Source: Nageia nagi (Eukaryota > Pinophyta). Taken from it: a stretch of DNA of 64,000 nt. The stretch is from the NCBI GenBank assembly GCA_050084985.1, contig JBITNC010000001.1, positions 188,480,001-188,544,000 on the forward strand, given 5' to 3'. Below, piece after piece: positions 21,669 through 34,303 of the stretch; position 1 is the stretch's first letter, and each line of letters begins with the position of its first letter. The notes below the pieces were generated by a model. That model saw only the letters and a program-made list of their open reading frames with translations. It did not search any database and was not told where the DNA came from. Position numbers and translations under genes: made by a program.

Positions 21669-22235
21669 AGTTGTACATTTTTTAACATATGATGGCTTCT
21701 TATACACTATTTCAATTATCCATATGTGAGGAACTCATATATGCTTATGCTCTATTTTTTATATTGATTAACACATATTTTTTTATACAATAGGTGATTA
21801 TGAGTATTGGATTGGCATCTTTGTGATGACTTATAGTGCACCATTGATCAATTTATAGATGGTATTAATTGATTTATTTATCGTATGTTGATATGAATAT
21901 TTACATGATGCATCTGATTGATCTTGTTTATGAGCTGATTATAGCTTGGAGGTTTCTTCTTGAGAGTGCAGGTTACGTACTTCAAGTAGGTAGGCTCATG
22001 GAGGCTCACGTGTTAACTTGTTGTTGAATGACTAATTTGTACAGTGAAACTAGTTATAGTTAATGATTGTATTGTAAACCATTTTATCAGATGGTAAAGT
22101 AGTGAGACTCAATATAAGATCTTGCTTATTTCTCAAATATGTAAATGTTCTCATCTTTGATTGTATCTTTATGGAGGAGAACTCTCTCTTTCTTCTCTCC
22201 TCTTCTCTCTACTCCAATATTACATTAAGGGGTAG
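21669..22235 (+). other. 3' UTR of element C, distal part
   Basis: Matches the 3' UTR of A (about 7340-7826), including the runs around 21830-21860 and 22045-22085, and ends in a decayed polypurine tract TTAAGGGGTAG. Confidence 0.8.
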
Positions 22236-22740
22236 TGTTAGAATATATAATGAATTATTGTAATATCTCTTCATGTAATTCACTTAATATTTAAGGGTAT
22301 CCCTAGATACCTTAAGTATTTAGTGAATATGATTATGTAACTTATCCTACACTCCATCTGATGGGCATGCCCCTTGGGTAAAAGGGTGATGCATGTCATG
22401 AATATTGTATAATGGTTAAAAGGTTGATCCAAGGAAGGATTTTGGCCTATAAATAGAGGTCCCTCTCCTTGATATTACTCACTCAAGTTTGTACCAATGT
22501 TATGCTCTTGTCTAGGTTGTAGGAAAAGTAAGAAAGTGAGTTATTGTAAGAGAATGCTCTTTGAGATTAAGAAGATCTTAGATTAGTGGATGTACTCCCA
22601 TGGTTGGATGAAATAATTTATATTGGTGTCATCTTATGTGAATTTTATATTGTGTTTATGCTATTATGATGATATTTTTAGAGACCTTTCAAGTGCTCTT
22701 GGCAAAATATAATTTTATTTATTTAGGCTTATTCCCTTCA
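22236..22740 (+). repeat. 3' LTR of element C
   Basis: About 505 bp from TGTTAGAAT to CTTCA (the end could be 3 bases further). It has the U3 dyad (arms about 22278-22301 and 22306-22328) and CTATAAATAGAGG near 22452. It is homologous to but clearly diverged from the LTRs of A and B. Confidence 0.85.
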
Positions 22741-22787
22741 ACATGGTTTCTCTATGCATATGAAAATTACATGTAAATAAGCTTAGC

Positions 22788-23153
22788 ATGCTTTTCCATG
22801 ATATGGGAAACCTTATAACTATAAAAGAGTTGAAAAAGAATAGCAATTTCAATGATTTGATTACCTTATCAGAATTAATAACTAGTTTGTTGATTTTGTT
22901 TGGGGGATTGGATAACGAGCAAGTGAAATTAAAGGAAAATGATCTAATTCTTTCATCATTTCAAATCATTCAAGGTGAATTGATACAAATGAAAGGATTT
23001 ATAGTCCAATTATGGCATATAAAATTACCAAGCAAAGCTAATTATGGTCATGGTCATCATCAAAATTTCTTTAACAAATTAGGTAGATGTACAAGGGAAA
23101 TTATAAAAAGAGAGAAGAAAGAAAAAAATATTCTTTCTAAATTCATTATCTAA
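22788..23153 (+). CDS. Hypothetical open frame of 121 codons
   Basis: An uninterrupted frame directly after the 3' LTR of element C. It opens MLFHDMGNLITIKELKKN, is Lys/Ile/Leu rich and ends in a basic run (REIIKREKKEKN). I recognise no domain. It may be a remnant of a retroelement gag, or chance in AT-rich DNA. Confidence 0.2.
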   Translation: MLFHDMGNLITIKELKKNSNFNDLITLSELITSLLILFGGLDNEQVKLKENDLILSSFQIIQGELIQMKGFIVQLWHIKLPSKANYGHGHHQNFFNKLGRCTREIIKREKKEKNILSKFII

Positions 23154-25899
23154 GGATTAAAAAGGTATGAAGAATATTAAATCTTGAAAATGATAATATT
23201 TTTTAGATGAGAGGAGTATTTTTATTTAATGTTAGATGGTCTATTCAATTAGATATATCTAATGACATATTATACTCATCCATTGTAAATATTTTAGAGA
23301 ATGTATCATATTTATGACAAACCATATTAGCATTATACAAAATTATTTATCTAGAAAGGTTAGTGTTTGAAGTTTGGCATTACAAACACTGACCACTATC
23401 TATTCTCACTTATTGACTTTGTGTGATAGTCAATTATGAATACCCCTCTTTGTTGTTGTCAAGCTTATATGAGGACTAGCAAAGGGATAAATGAACACTA
23501 TAAAAGGTATGAATATTATCTATGATATGGACATGGATGTTATAATACTAAGTGTATTAAACTTTCACCTACCATAGGAGGTAGAATAGTTTTTAGATTT
23601 ATTTAGGACTTATAGTGCGTTTATGTATTCCTTTAAGGGTGATTGATGTGTGATTTAGCTCTCAAAATTTTAATGTTTTAATATTTTTTTTATTACATTT
23701 TAAAATATGTGTATAAAAATAAAAAAATTGAGTAGAGTGCATGATCAATTATCTAATACTCTCAAAAGGAGTTCATATTAAGAGGTCACTATACCAAAAA
23801 AGGGCATTGGGGGTAGGCATTTAGAGGTAGTTTTGTTACAATGATTTTTAACCACCTCAATTATGTGATTAAGTGACGATTTTGGTGGGATAATTTTTAT
23901 CCCTCCCTTAAAAACATTTTGGGGTGATGAAAAGCTACCCCTTACTGAAAATGAGAAAAAATAAAAAAGTCATATGTAGAGAGCTTAGGTGGGACTTGTT
24001 TCATTTTAACTTTTTTGAGCTGAGGAGTTGGAGGAGAAAGAGGGGCATTTGGCATATTGGAAAGATGAGAGAGGAGAGGGAGACCAAATGAGAGTTGAGG
24101 GATTGGAGGAGAGAGTGGCATTTGGTGTATTAGTGAGATGAGAGAGGAGAGGGGAGACCAAAAAGAGGAATTAAATGGGTATAAAGGGTACCTTAGCATG
24201 TGCCAACATTATTGGCATGAGGGATCATTATGGTTAGAGGTGATTCCAATAATTTAAGGCCCCCATATATGTTAGCTTTCCATTGTGTTCAACTTGTCAA
24301 ACATTTGAGAATCCTACATCAAAATCATGGAGTTTTGTAATGATCTCTTACTTGGAATTGCTCTTCACAATATAAAATTTAGGATTAATTTTTTTTTTAT
24401 TCATTTAGTGAGACACCAAATTTGATATGATCCAACTTGAGTTAGTATCAATGGCAAATTGACCCTAAAGTAGGTTAAATTGATCAAATACTAGAATTGA
24501 TCAACCCTTTTCATTTTTGGAGTTCACCTTCCTAATCCTTTATGCATTAGATAGAACATCCCACCATTACTATCCATCAACCAATCAAGTACAAAAAAGC
24601 CCATTTGATCACAACATAGGGTTTTGGTTTCATCTTGGGGCCCATATCACCCAAGATGGTGTTAATCTAAAAAAAGATCATATAACTTGTATGAATTTTC
24701 TATCCATAATATTATGGGTAAAGCAAATCATCCTTAGGATAACTGTCATTTCAAACCACTAACTTGTGTATGAGAAATGACTACACAATATATTCTTATT
24801 GAATATAATGTATTTTTATCAATTACTATCCCTTATCCTAGGATACAATAACTACTATAGACATATAAAAATGAATTATAATTTATTAAATAATTCATTT
24901 CTATGGAACTCATTGTAAAAAAGTATTAAAATACACCCTATGTAATGTATTAAATTTAAAAGGACCACTAAATGATGTAAGTAGTGTTAAGTATCAACAA
25001 AGGTACCACAAGCTATGTAATACCTGATGATCCTAAGAAAAAGGAAATGATGAAGATGTTAGTATAAAAGAATATCAAAGGCAAATAATTCCCTATAAGA
25101 TAATTAGATATTGGATAGGTCAATGCTTACATATCATATCATTCGAACAATAATGATGTTTTGTAACACCACCTATTTGAGGATCTGTTATCTACTCTTT
25201 GTCATGTTTCATATATTTTAATTTTAACATTTGATATTAAGCCTTTCATGATGCCAACAATGTGCTTCTACCAAGTGTATCATGCCAGCATCGTGGTTCT
25301 TCTATTCAAGCATGCAAAATATGAGCAAGAGTTTTGTTAATGGCTTGATCATGCAAATATAATGAAGATTATATGTTTATCATCTTATGAAACTAGTATA
25401 ATTCTCATGTATATTTCAGTACCTTATACAATATATGTTTGTTTGAAATATGAATATAAGGGATAGATACACATAATAATTAGAGATCTAGAGCCTTATG
25501 CATTATGTAATTTGACATATTTATACATTGAGGGAGTATATTTGAGTTATCCTAAACTTTAAATTATTCCAAAAGAAGTTGAGTCAACATTAATCAGAGT
25601 AGATAAAGAGGTTTAGATTGCAAAAATAGGAATGGGAATGTACAACATACAAAACCTAGTCCATTAGCTTTCATAAAAGATTTAGGATGTTCGAAAATAG
25701 TAAAGAATGCAAAGCACCTACATTGTGTTGAAGGTGTTGTAGAGTGTGTACACCATGAAAATGAAGGCCAATCAAGAAATTATTCCTTTGTAACATATGT
25801 TTCTCCAAATCCTATCCAACCAATGAATGAAATAATGAAACAAGTTACGAGTAATTCAAATTTCCATCTCAATTTGTGCATAAATACATGATACAAAAT
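23154..25899. other. Anonymous AT-rich sequence between element C and the Tat-type pol
   Basis: No supported gene. At 23786 it has CACTATACCAAAAAAGG, similar to CACTA-transposon ends, followed by purine-rich direct repeats (about 24020-24160). No partner end was found. Parts of 24900-25900 may be the decayed gag-protease of the following Ty3 element but are not readable. Confidence 0.5.
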
Positions 25900-26379
25900 T
25901 ACAAGTACAAGGGAGGAGGATTAGAAAAATTATAATATGGTATGCCTTCTTTTCCTAAAAATTTAGGAGCTCAGAAAGATAAAAAAGGGTTGAGTAATGA
26001 TCAAAATACTAAGAAGAGTTCAAATCCTATAAAGTTTGTTCCAGAATGCACTATGATTAAGCTTTATGATGACATTGATTAAGATTTATGGATTGATGAT
26101 ACTATACCTCTTGATTTTGATTATTTTTCTACTTATGATGATCTATTAGAATACATTGGGTACATTCATAATTACCCAAATCAAATGAAAAAAGATAACC
26201 AAATTATGTTCTTAGTCAGTATGGATATTTTGGGTTAAAAGTAAATTTTAATGAAGTATTTCAAGTGTAGCAGGCTAATGAAGAAGAGGATGATGTTCAT
26301 GATATTCCTAGTTTAGAAGAGCTACCTTCAATATTGCCAAATAAAGATGAGTTGAACTTTTTAACTAAAGATTTGGTTG

Positions 26380-27416
26380 ATGTCAACATTGGCACAAGTG
26401 ACCAAGAACAATTGATCAAGATTGGAGTCACCCTTTCCACATAACAACAAGAAGGGTATAAAAATAACTTTATTCAATGTAATAGGAACTTTGTAAGGTC
26501 TAATTCTGATATGCTTGATTTGGATCCATCATTTTTCATGCATAGTTTACCACTAAAGAAAGGACCAAAACCTAGTAAACAAAAATCATGAAAAATGCAT
26601 CCTTCAAAAGCATTGTTAGCTAAGAAAGAGATTGAAAAATACTTGAATGCTAGTTTCATTAGCCCTATAAATTATTCAGAATGGATGGCTAACATTCTTT
26701 CTATTATTGAACCTACTAGAGAGATAATAATTTGCATTGATTTTAAACATATCAATAATGCTTGCCCAAAAGATAATTTTCCATTGCCAAATATTGATAT
26801 GATTGTGGATAGTATTGTTGGTCATGATATTTTATATTTTATGTATGGATTTTTGGAATATAATCAAATTCTACTTAATCCAATTGATCAACATAAAACA
26901 AGTTTTACTATATCATACGATAATTTTTATTGGAAGGCTATGCCTTTTGGTTCAAAAAATACAAGAGCAAATTATCAGTGAGATGGTTACTACGTTTCAT
27001 GAGCACATTCACAAAACAGTGGAAGTTCATGTTGATGATATCTTGGTCAAATCAAAGCAAGGACAAGATCATTTAGATCTTCTTAAAGAGGTATTTGATA
27101 TTCTCAAAAACTATAAGCTTTAACTAAAGCCAAAAAAGTATGCTTTTATTGTTACTTCAAGAAAATTACTAGGTTTTATGGTTTCAAAAAGAGGTATTGA
27201 AGTGGATCTAGAAAAAGTGAAAGCCATTGTTAGCATGCCACCTCCCAAAAATCTTAAATAATTGAGAAGCCTCCAAGGTAAGATAAATTTGGTAATAAGA
27301 TTCATTTCTCATCTTGGTGATCAATGTTTACCATTCACTCACTTATTGAAAAAGGATGTCAAGTTAGTATAGGATGAAAAATGTCAAAATGTATTTAAAA
27401 ATATCAACCAGTATTT
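26380..27416 (+). pseudogene. Element G linker and reverse transcriptase
   Basis: The linker reads DVNIGTSDQEQLIKIG (about 26380) and LDPSFFMHSLPL (about 26520). RT has SEWMANIL, CIDFKHINNACPKDNFPLPNIDMIVD, KTSFTISY and KAMPFGSKN. After a frameshift near 26980 come EVHVDDILVKSKQGQDHLD and KYAFIV..RKLLGFMVSKRGIEVD. The catalytic motif is HVDD rather than YVDD; the Asp pair is kept. Stops near 27121 and 27259 break it. Confidence 0.87.
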
Positions 27417-27419
27417 TCT

Positions 27420-27860
27420 CAATCCACCCATCTTGGTCCCTATGGATTTTAGCAAGAAAGCATATCTTTACATATCAATCATATCATTTGATTTGGGGGC
27501 AATGTTGTACCATCAAGATGATGAAAATAAAGAAAGAGCCATCTATTATCTCAGCAAGACTCTCATAGACTATGAAATAAGGTATGATCCCATGGAAAAG
27601 GTTTATTTTGGTATTATTTTTGCTACTAAACAATCGAGGCATTATCTTCTATACTGCATTACATATGTTGGTAGTCTAGTTAATCCACTTAAATATCTCA
27701 TACCCAAGCAACATTTATCAAGAAGAGTGGCTAAGTGGTTGATGTTATTGCAAGAGTTTAATAAAAAAATGGTAAAATAAAAATTTGTAAAAAGCCAAGC
27801 AATTGCAGATATTATTATAGAGTTTCCCCAAAATTATGGAATCATCATCCATGAAGATTT
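27420..27860 (+). pseudogene. Element G first RNase H
   Basis: In frame at 27433-27780: LVPMDFSKKAYLYISI, GAMLYHQDDENKERAIYYLSKTL, YEIRYDPMEKVYFGIIFATKQSRHYLL and a PLKYLI..HLSRRVAKWLMLLQEF segment, then SQAIADIIIEF. This is the RNase H (RVT_3-like) module that follows RT in Tat elements. Confidence 0.83.
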
Positions 27861-28019
27861 CCTTGATGATTATGATTAGTACACTCCACATTTGGAGTGT
27901 GGGCAACATGGAGGAGCACATCCATGCCATTATGGTGATTAGTGAGACATCCTAAACAAGTTTGTGTGTTTCATAGAGAATGAGCTTAAGGAATAGAAAT
28001 TATACTTTGATGATCAAAG

Positions 28020-28454
28020 TGCACCTATATACTAGGGATAGGTATTGTATTGGTTTCACCTACAAATAATGTTATCCCTATAGCATTTAAACTTGGATTT
28101 GAGTTCACTAACAATATGATCAAATATGAGGCATTAATCCTAGGTTTAAAAGTAGCTTCCCTTTTAGATATAAGAGAATTGCAAATATATGGTGATTCAC
28201 AACTTATTATTAACCAAGTTAATGATATATACGATATAAAATATGAGAAATTACGACCATACAAATTAATAGTTATTTATCTTCTTAATGAGTTTGATAG
28301 GTATACTATTAAGAATATTCCAAGAAAAAATAATAGGTATGCAGATGCAATGGTAAGTGTTGCCTCCTTAGCACCTATTGAGATAGAGAATGAGGATATG
28401 ATCCTCAAAATCAAAAAGCTAAGTACACCATCTTATGTGACTATAGTGAAATAA
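28020..28454 (+). pseudogene. Element G second (archaeal-type) RNase H
   Basis: Open from 28050: LVSPTNNVIPIAFKLGF, NNMIKYEALILGLKVAS, ELQIYGDSQLIINQVND and VIYLLNEFDRYTIKNIPRKN with YADAMVSVASL. The Y-EAL, D-SQL and N.yADAL-like motifs are those of the second RNase H domain of Tat retrotransposons. This is the best preserved part of the element. Confidence 0.83.
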
Positions 28455-28459
28455 AGATA

Positions 28460-29720
28460 TATTATGTTACTGAAGCAGGAACCTCTCCATTATGGTATGC
28501 TAATATTTACAATTACTTAAAAGATCAAACAATCCCATAACATTTTGATAAAAATGAGAAAATTAGACTAAAGAGGCTAGCTCTCAAATATATCATTATT
28601 GGTGAGTTACTATATAGAAAATCATTTTATGGGGCCTTGTTGAGATGTCTCACACATTATGAAACTGCATTAATACTAGAGCAAGCACATGAGGGACTAT
28701 ATGAGGGAAATTTCTTTGCAAAAAAATTATACACCAAGCTCTTGCGTATAAGATATTATTGGCCTTATATGGAAGAAGATTGTAAGAGCCATGCTAAAAG
28801 CTACCTTCAATGTCAAAAACATTCAAATTTGGAAAAAAAAACCAACATAAGAACTAAATATAATTATTTCACCATGGTATTTTGCAATTTGGGGCATAAC
28901 ATTTATTGGTTTAATCAATCCTCATTCAAGATATGGGTATAAATTTGTTATCACAACTACAAAATACACCACATAATGGGTAGAAGCTACTTCAATAAAG
29001 TCAATAACATAGGAAAAATAATCAAGTTCTTGATTGAAAATATCATAACAAGGTTTGGTGTCCCACAACAATTGATCATGGATAATGGGCCAAATTTCAA
29101 AGGTAAGGACGTGAAAAGCCTTTTGTAAAAAAATCATATTACTCAAAAGTTTTCTTCAATTTATTATCCTCAAGGAAATGGTCAAGTTGAAGCATCAAAA
29201 AAAATAATTAAAAGTACTTTGTCAAAAATATGGGATAAATATAAAAGAGATTGGCATGAGAAATTACCTTATGCACTTTGGCATATAGAACAAGTATTAG
29301 GACTATTACTAGGGAAACTCCTTTATAATTAGTTTATGGTGATGAGGCTATTGTAACACTAAAGTTAGAGATACCATCTTCAAGAATTTCATTACATGGA
29401 GACATACTAGATGAGGAAGTAAGAAAATATGGATTGCAGTAGTTAGAATCACTTGATGAAAAAAGAATTCATGTAATTAAAAATCAAAAAGCATATCATG
29501 CAAAGTTAAAGAGAGAATTTGGGAAAAAGATCAATCCAAAAATATTTCAAGTAGGAGACTTGGTGTTAAAAGAGAACATCAATAAGAAATCTATAAATGA
29601 TGAGGTAAAAGGAAAGTTTGAGCCAAATTGGATATGACCATATATTGTAGTTGAGGTTATAGACTGTCTTCAATGGATGGAAAAGAAGAATAAAACACCT
29701 TCGATATCATGCACCTGAAA
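28460..29720 (+). pseudogene. Element G integrase
   Basis: The zinc-finger region at 28637-28820 reads LLRCLTHYETALILEQAHEG, RIRYYWPYMEEDC and SYLQCQKH. The second His (EGNF for GGHF) and first Cys (YLQC for CxxC) are lost. The core has GITFIG where the first catalytic Asp is expected, then IMDNGPNFKG (second Asp) near 29080 and GNGQVEASKKI (Glu) near 29180. Stops are scattered; the C-terminal region fades by about 29720. Confidence 0.82.
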
Positions 29721-29888
29721 TGCTTCTATGCATGAGATAATGACTTCCTACCTCGTACCATCATGATGCATTAAAATGAGGTACATATACAATATTTTAC
29801 ATTTTTATTATAAAGTTCATTTCTATTATTTGTAAAGCATTAACATCATCCCTCTTCTTGTACAATGCACACTCTCTAAAAAAATAAT

Positions 29889-29907
29889 ACACACACACAC
29901 ACACACT
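29889..29907. repeat. (AC)n microsatellite
   Basis: About nine AC units between the integrase remnant and the following dispersed repeat. Confidence 0.9.
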
Positions 29908-31200
29908 ATGATGATCCAAATTAAAACTCAATCACTAACTAGCAATTTTGGACCATCAAGCCCCAACAATAGGTCTAGGGCATTAAATACAAGATAAAAA
30001 ACCCTCAAACATGCAAGGTTAGGGTTCAAACATCAATATTACACATTCAAATACCCAAAATGCTAATGTTTAGCATATGCAAGCTTACATCAATGAATAC
30101 AATATCAAAATGCCAATGTTTAGCTCATACATGCATAATCCAAATCCTAATACATTAAAGTACCATTGAATGATATACAAGTACATACAAACAATGAGAT
30201 CCAACACATGCACAAGTATGAGACAATACAACAAAATAATGAGATCTAAAGTCCTCTGGCTATATATGAATGATGTATAATGAATGTGATACAATACTAA
30301 TCCCAATGGATAGTTGTTGACCTTCAAAGAGCCAACTAGGGCACAACAATCTGATATCTCCAATCTTGGACAATTATGGAACCACACAATGAATTCACCC
30401 CCTCAGACCTCAAATCCTCTCCATTGAAGGATCCCTCCTTGAACTTTGGATTACCTAATAAATGGTAGAAGTAAACCATTAGAATATAATCAGATGGGCA
30501 AAGGTGCTCCACCAATGTCGTAGATAATTAGGATCCCAATGCCTGACTACCCTTTAGATGCTCTGCATAGGAATTAAATGCTTAGCACTGTTAAGACTTT
30601 ATTTTTGAAGGATTGTAGTGGAAGTGATGATCAATAATGGCTAACCAATAATGAATCTCCAATGTCTATTTATACATTACTTATGTCTGAATTTCACTTA
30701 GGAGTCATCTTAAGCCCATCTAATCCAACATTGGGTATTTGGGGGACCCATTCACTTAAAGTGCCAATGTGGGGATCATGATCACTCATAATGCCAACAT
30801 GGGGGTCATGATCACTAATAATACTAATGTGGATTCTCTATCAATTAAAGTGCCAACATGGGGTTCCTAGAGTCCTCATGAGCCAACGTGGGGGTATGGG
30901 ATCCTCTCTAGTGTGGCACTAGCATGTTGGTTGTTATCCATTATCCTAATGTATAAATGTACCTTAGGATTCCCACAATCCAAGATCTCCAATGGAATGC
31001 ATGCCTAATCTACTACTTAGGAGAGATATGTCTTACTTGGGACTCACAATGGGATCCACTTGACCCATTAAGTCTCCTATCCTAAGTTACATAATGCAAG
31101 TGCAACTACATCAAATAAGTATAGTACAAGATAACCAAATTGGTCCTACTAAAATTATAAGGGGGATGCCACACACACACATGATTATGCTTACAACCAT
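29905..31200. repeat. Dispersed repeat, copy 1 (related to 49600-50770)
   Basis: Shares several blocks in the same order with 49600-50770, e.g. AGCCAACTAGGGCACA (30325 and 49856) and GATTCCCACAATC (30968 and 50578), followed by a match around ACTTAGGAG and GTGGGATCCA-type words. No coding frame. The end ATAAGGGGGATGCCACAC (about 31157) looks like an LTR edge, but ends are not defined. Confidence 0.6.
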
Positions 31201-31659
31201 AAAAACATAATATTTATGGACCATGGACATATACGCAAGATCATCGATGGCCATCGATATGACTAGTGAGAGTTCACTCACTTAAAAGAAAATTAGTGAT
31301 ACAACCATTAATGAGGATGTTAGCATTGGATCATACTCACTTAAAAGAAAACTAGAGGTAGTGAGTAAGTCCTTGCAAGTAGACCATAATATCAAATGCA
31401 TGGTATGCTCATGTAGAGCCTGGATTAGAGTGAGAAGCTAACCAACTCAGCCTAAGCTAGTTTTATGTTTTCTATGGTGGTTAGAGGTCAAGGAAGATTG
31501 GTTATAAATATGGTTGACTTAGTATAATTCCATATGGGGTTTTGAGAAACTTCAGATGACTTAGTGAAGACTATGATGAATGTGATATAGGATGCAGGTT
31601 TGGAGTGAGGCAACTCGAATAATAAATAATTTGAGGTCCCTCCACCCCCATTTGCTTCT

Positions 31660-32920
31660 AAATAATCCAATTATGGTCAACAACACAAAGAGTGTTTATC
31701 TTGTTATTGGGAATTTGCAAAGGATGAGGTTAAAGAAGACCTATGATGCTCAAAGAAAGATCAACAAACCCAAGCAACTAAGAATATTAAAATCAAGTCC
31801 CTTGTGCAGACTCTTGAGGAAGAGAATCAAGTGTGTTACTATGCAATAAAAATATGAAATGGAAAAATGTGGACTTGATAAATTGGGTCTTCGATCTTGA
31901 GGAAGAATTTGGTGGGTGAATCAATTTGTGCAAAATTTGATAATAGATATGGGTATCTTGAAACATACATTTGTTGACTCCACAGGAGTGCCTATTGGTC
32001 ATGCAAGAGGATCAAAGCCAAGAGAAACAACACCATTTTTAGGAGGATGTGAGGAGAGGTTGTTAGAGAACTTCATATGGGAAGTGGAGTACAACCTGTC
32101 TTGCCTCCTCCTTGAAGTGATGCAAAGTAGGTGAAGTTGGTGGTAATTGATTACTTAGATAGTGAGGCAAAATTATGGTGGAGAATGTGAGAGTCTAACA
32201 CTAAAAAGGGTATCACACAAGAATCATGGGAGAAGTTGAAGAAGTTATTGAGGGATTGATTATGTCCTAAGAATGCCATAATGATGGCTTGTACAAAGCT
32301 AAAGGAGTTAAGGAACATGAGTACTATCAAGGACTATATAAAGAACTACCTGTCTCTAATGTTGGAGATTCCAATCATGGATGAAGAAGATAAGATATGG
32401 CACTTTATGGAAGGATTGCAGCCATGGGCTATGAAAGAGCTCAATCAAAGGGATGTTGAAACTTTAGAGCAAGTGATTCAAGTAGCAAATAAGTTGGTTG
32501 ACTATAGTGAAGGGGGTTTGAGTGAGGATGATCAGGATAAGGTTAAGGGTGAAATAGGTGAGATTAGACATTTTCTTAGGGTTTCAACTATTCTAAGTGA
32601 GGGAGATAACAAGGATCAGCATGAAGGATTCATTGAGAGGGAGATAGGAGTGATAAAAGAAGAAGAGGAGGTGATGGTAGAAGCGATAATAGAGGAGGTG
32701 GAAGAAGTGATAAAATACATGATATGAGAAGTGATAGGGGGCATGATAAGCAAGATAAGAGGAAGAGAGGACACTAAGGAGAAGAGTCTCAATGTTCGAA
32801 CAAATCACAAAAGATCAAGTTTATCAAATGACTTAAGAGATGATGTTATGTTTGTAGTAGTAAAGATCATATTGCCAAAGAGTGCCTAGATAAGCATCAC
32901 CTTAACTTTATCACTCCTAA
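31660..32920 (+). pseudogene. Ty3-type gag with zinc knuckle (element H)
   Basis: A coiled-coil-like start (VQTLEEENQ near 31800) is followed by the Gag core: EVEYNLSCLL, VVIDYLDSEAKLWW and ESWEKLKKLLRD. Then from 32281 an open 148-codon frame reads IKDYIKNYLSLMLEIPIMDE, FMEGLQPWAMKELNQRDVE and VANKLVDY. Near 32845-32890 a CCHC knuckle CYVCSSKDHIAKEC is intact, just after a TGA. Earlier stops break the frame. No protease or pol follows, so this is a truncated element. Capsid-forming protein in live relatives. Confidence 0.82.
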
Positions 32921-33736
32921 TTCATAGGAGTTCTGCATGGTGGAACATCGAGAAGTAGTGGGAAGGATGTGTATGGCCTATTGGGACTTCCTACCTTGAC
33001 AGGATGGAGCTGAACAAATCATCCCTCCCATATTTTATGTGGGCAAGGGTTGAAGGATCACATAGTATTCTAATGCACCTACCTTTCCTAAAGAATATTT
33101 GTTTGGCCAAATAGAAGCAATTAAAGTAGAATTGTTTTGCATTATAAAATAAGAAAGCAAATATTACCTTTGAATAAGTTTGCAAAATACTATTTTTGAT
33201 ATAAAGAAGATTTTCTAATCCTAATTGTTGCAATTCTCTTAGATTATTATTTCATATCTTTTAACTTCTGTTTAAAGTTATAATTGATATGATTATGAAT
33301 CATTTCAAATTAATATTTTAAAATTAAAAAAATGAAATCTCATATTTAAAAATATTATATAATATTTTTTATATCTTTTAATATTATTATCCCTCAACCA
33401 AACCTAAAATTTGGTCAAATCCTAACCATTTCCAAAATATGCCTCCTATAATCCCATCGTCTCCATCCTTTAGAACCTTGTCATCCTTGTCCCTTCAAAC
33501 TGCATCATCCTTGTTCCTTCCCTGAAACTTTGAGGAACTTAGCACTAAAGACACTATACTAGTGAATTGGTATATACTTTTTTAGCCTCCTAAAATATTT
33601 CTTTGATGGATTGGCATATACATAATTAAAATAATATTGGTAGACTAGGATATTCATTTAACTAGGATATATCGAGTAGTTTGTGAGAAAACCATCTTTA
33701 GTGGACTAGGACACACACTAGACCCATTCATAATAC
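32921..33736. other. Anonymous AT-rich stretch
   Basis: Nothing recognisable. It contains a short A/T-only run (33300-33400). Confidence 0.5.
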
Positions 33737-33822
33737 ATCATTATCAACGAAGAACGATACACAAAACTACTCACAAAATATCATTATCAATGAATAATGA
33801 TACACACAACTAGTCACAAGAT
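33737..33822. repeat. 43-bp tandem duplication
   Basis: 33737-33779 and 33780-33822 are imperfect copies beginning ATCATTATCAA. Confidence 0.75.
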
Positions 33823-34005
33823 AATTACTAGTAAATTAGAATGCACTACAATTCCACTAGAAAAATCATCATTACTAAATTGGGACACATACTTCAGGCA
33901 TAATTTAAAGATTCACTTGATAGTTTCCAATAAAAGGTATCATTATCATTAAACTTTACAATGAACATGGCAATTGAAGAACCCAATTTTTTCTAATGCT
34001 TTGGT

Positions 34006-34303
34006 ATCATTTCACTTGAAGAATTGTAATCAACATTTTAGATCATCTCACCTAAAAACTATAGTTAACAACCCACTCTCTATTTCCACTCTTCAAAATT
34101 GGAAAGTTTAAAGGAAGGAAGAATGACGATATGAAATTTTTTTAATTTTTTGAAATCTTGGGATCATCATACTTGAAGAATTGTGATAAATTTCTAAATC
34201 ATATCTTCTAAAAACTATAATCAACAGCTCCCCTTCCTTGCTCACTCTTCAAAATGTTAGAGTTTGGAGGATGGAAGAATGATGATATGAAAAATTTTAG
34301 AGA
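34006..34303. repeat. Tandem duplication with a 157-bp period
   Basis: Copy 1 starts at 34006 and copy 2 at 34163. They share CTTGAAGAATTGT, CTAAAAACTATA, CACTCTTCAAAAT and GGAAGAATGA-GATATGAAA in the same spacing, with perhaps 80% identity by eye. Confidence 0.75.

Larger units (their letters stand above)
720..22740 (+). mobile_element. Old Copia element C, host of the nested insertions (5' LTR outside window)
   Basis: Pieces in order are leader 720-1135, leader 8335-8483, leader and spacer 16761-17940, pol 17940-20349, 3' UTR 20350-22235 (itself interrupted at 20466-21661) and 3' LTR 22236-22740. The three leader pieces align end to end with the uninterrupted leader of Copia A at about 3950-4530, which proves they were one sequence before A and D inserted. 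Pol is full of stops and frameshifts. The expected 5' LTR would lie left of position 1. This is the oldest layer of the stack. Confidence 0.85.
25900..29720 (+). mobile_element. Degenerate Ty3 Tat-type element G (pol region)
   Basis: Order of domains: acidic linker, RT, RNase H, a second RNase H, integrase. The extra archaeal-type RNase H between RNase H and integrase is typical of the Tat (Ogre/TatII-III) branch of plant Ty3 elements. I cannot place either LTR. Many stops and frameshifts; inactive. Confidence 0.85.
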
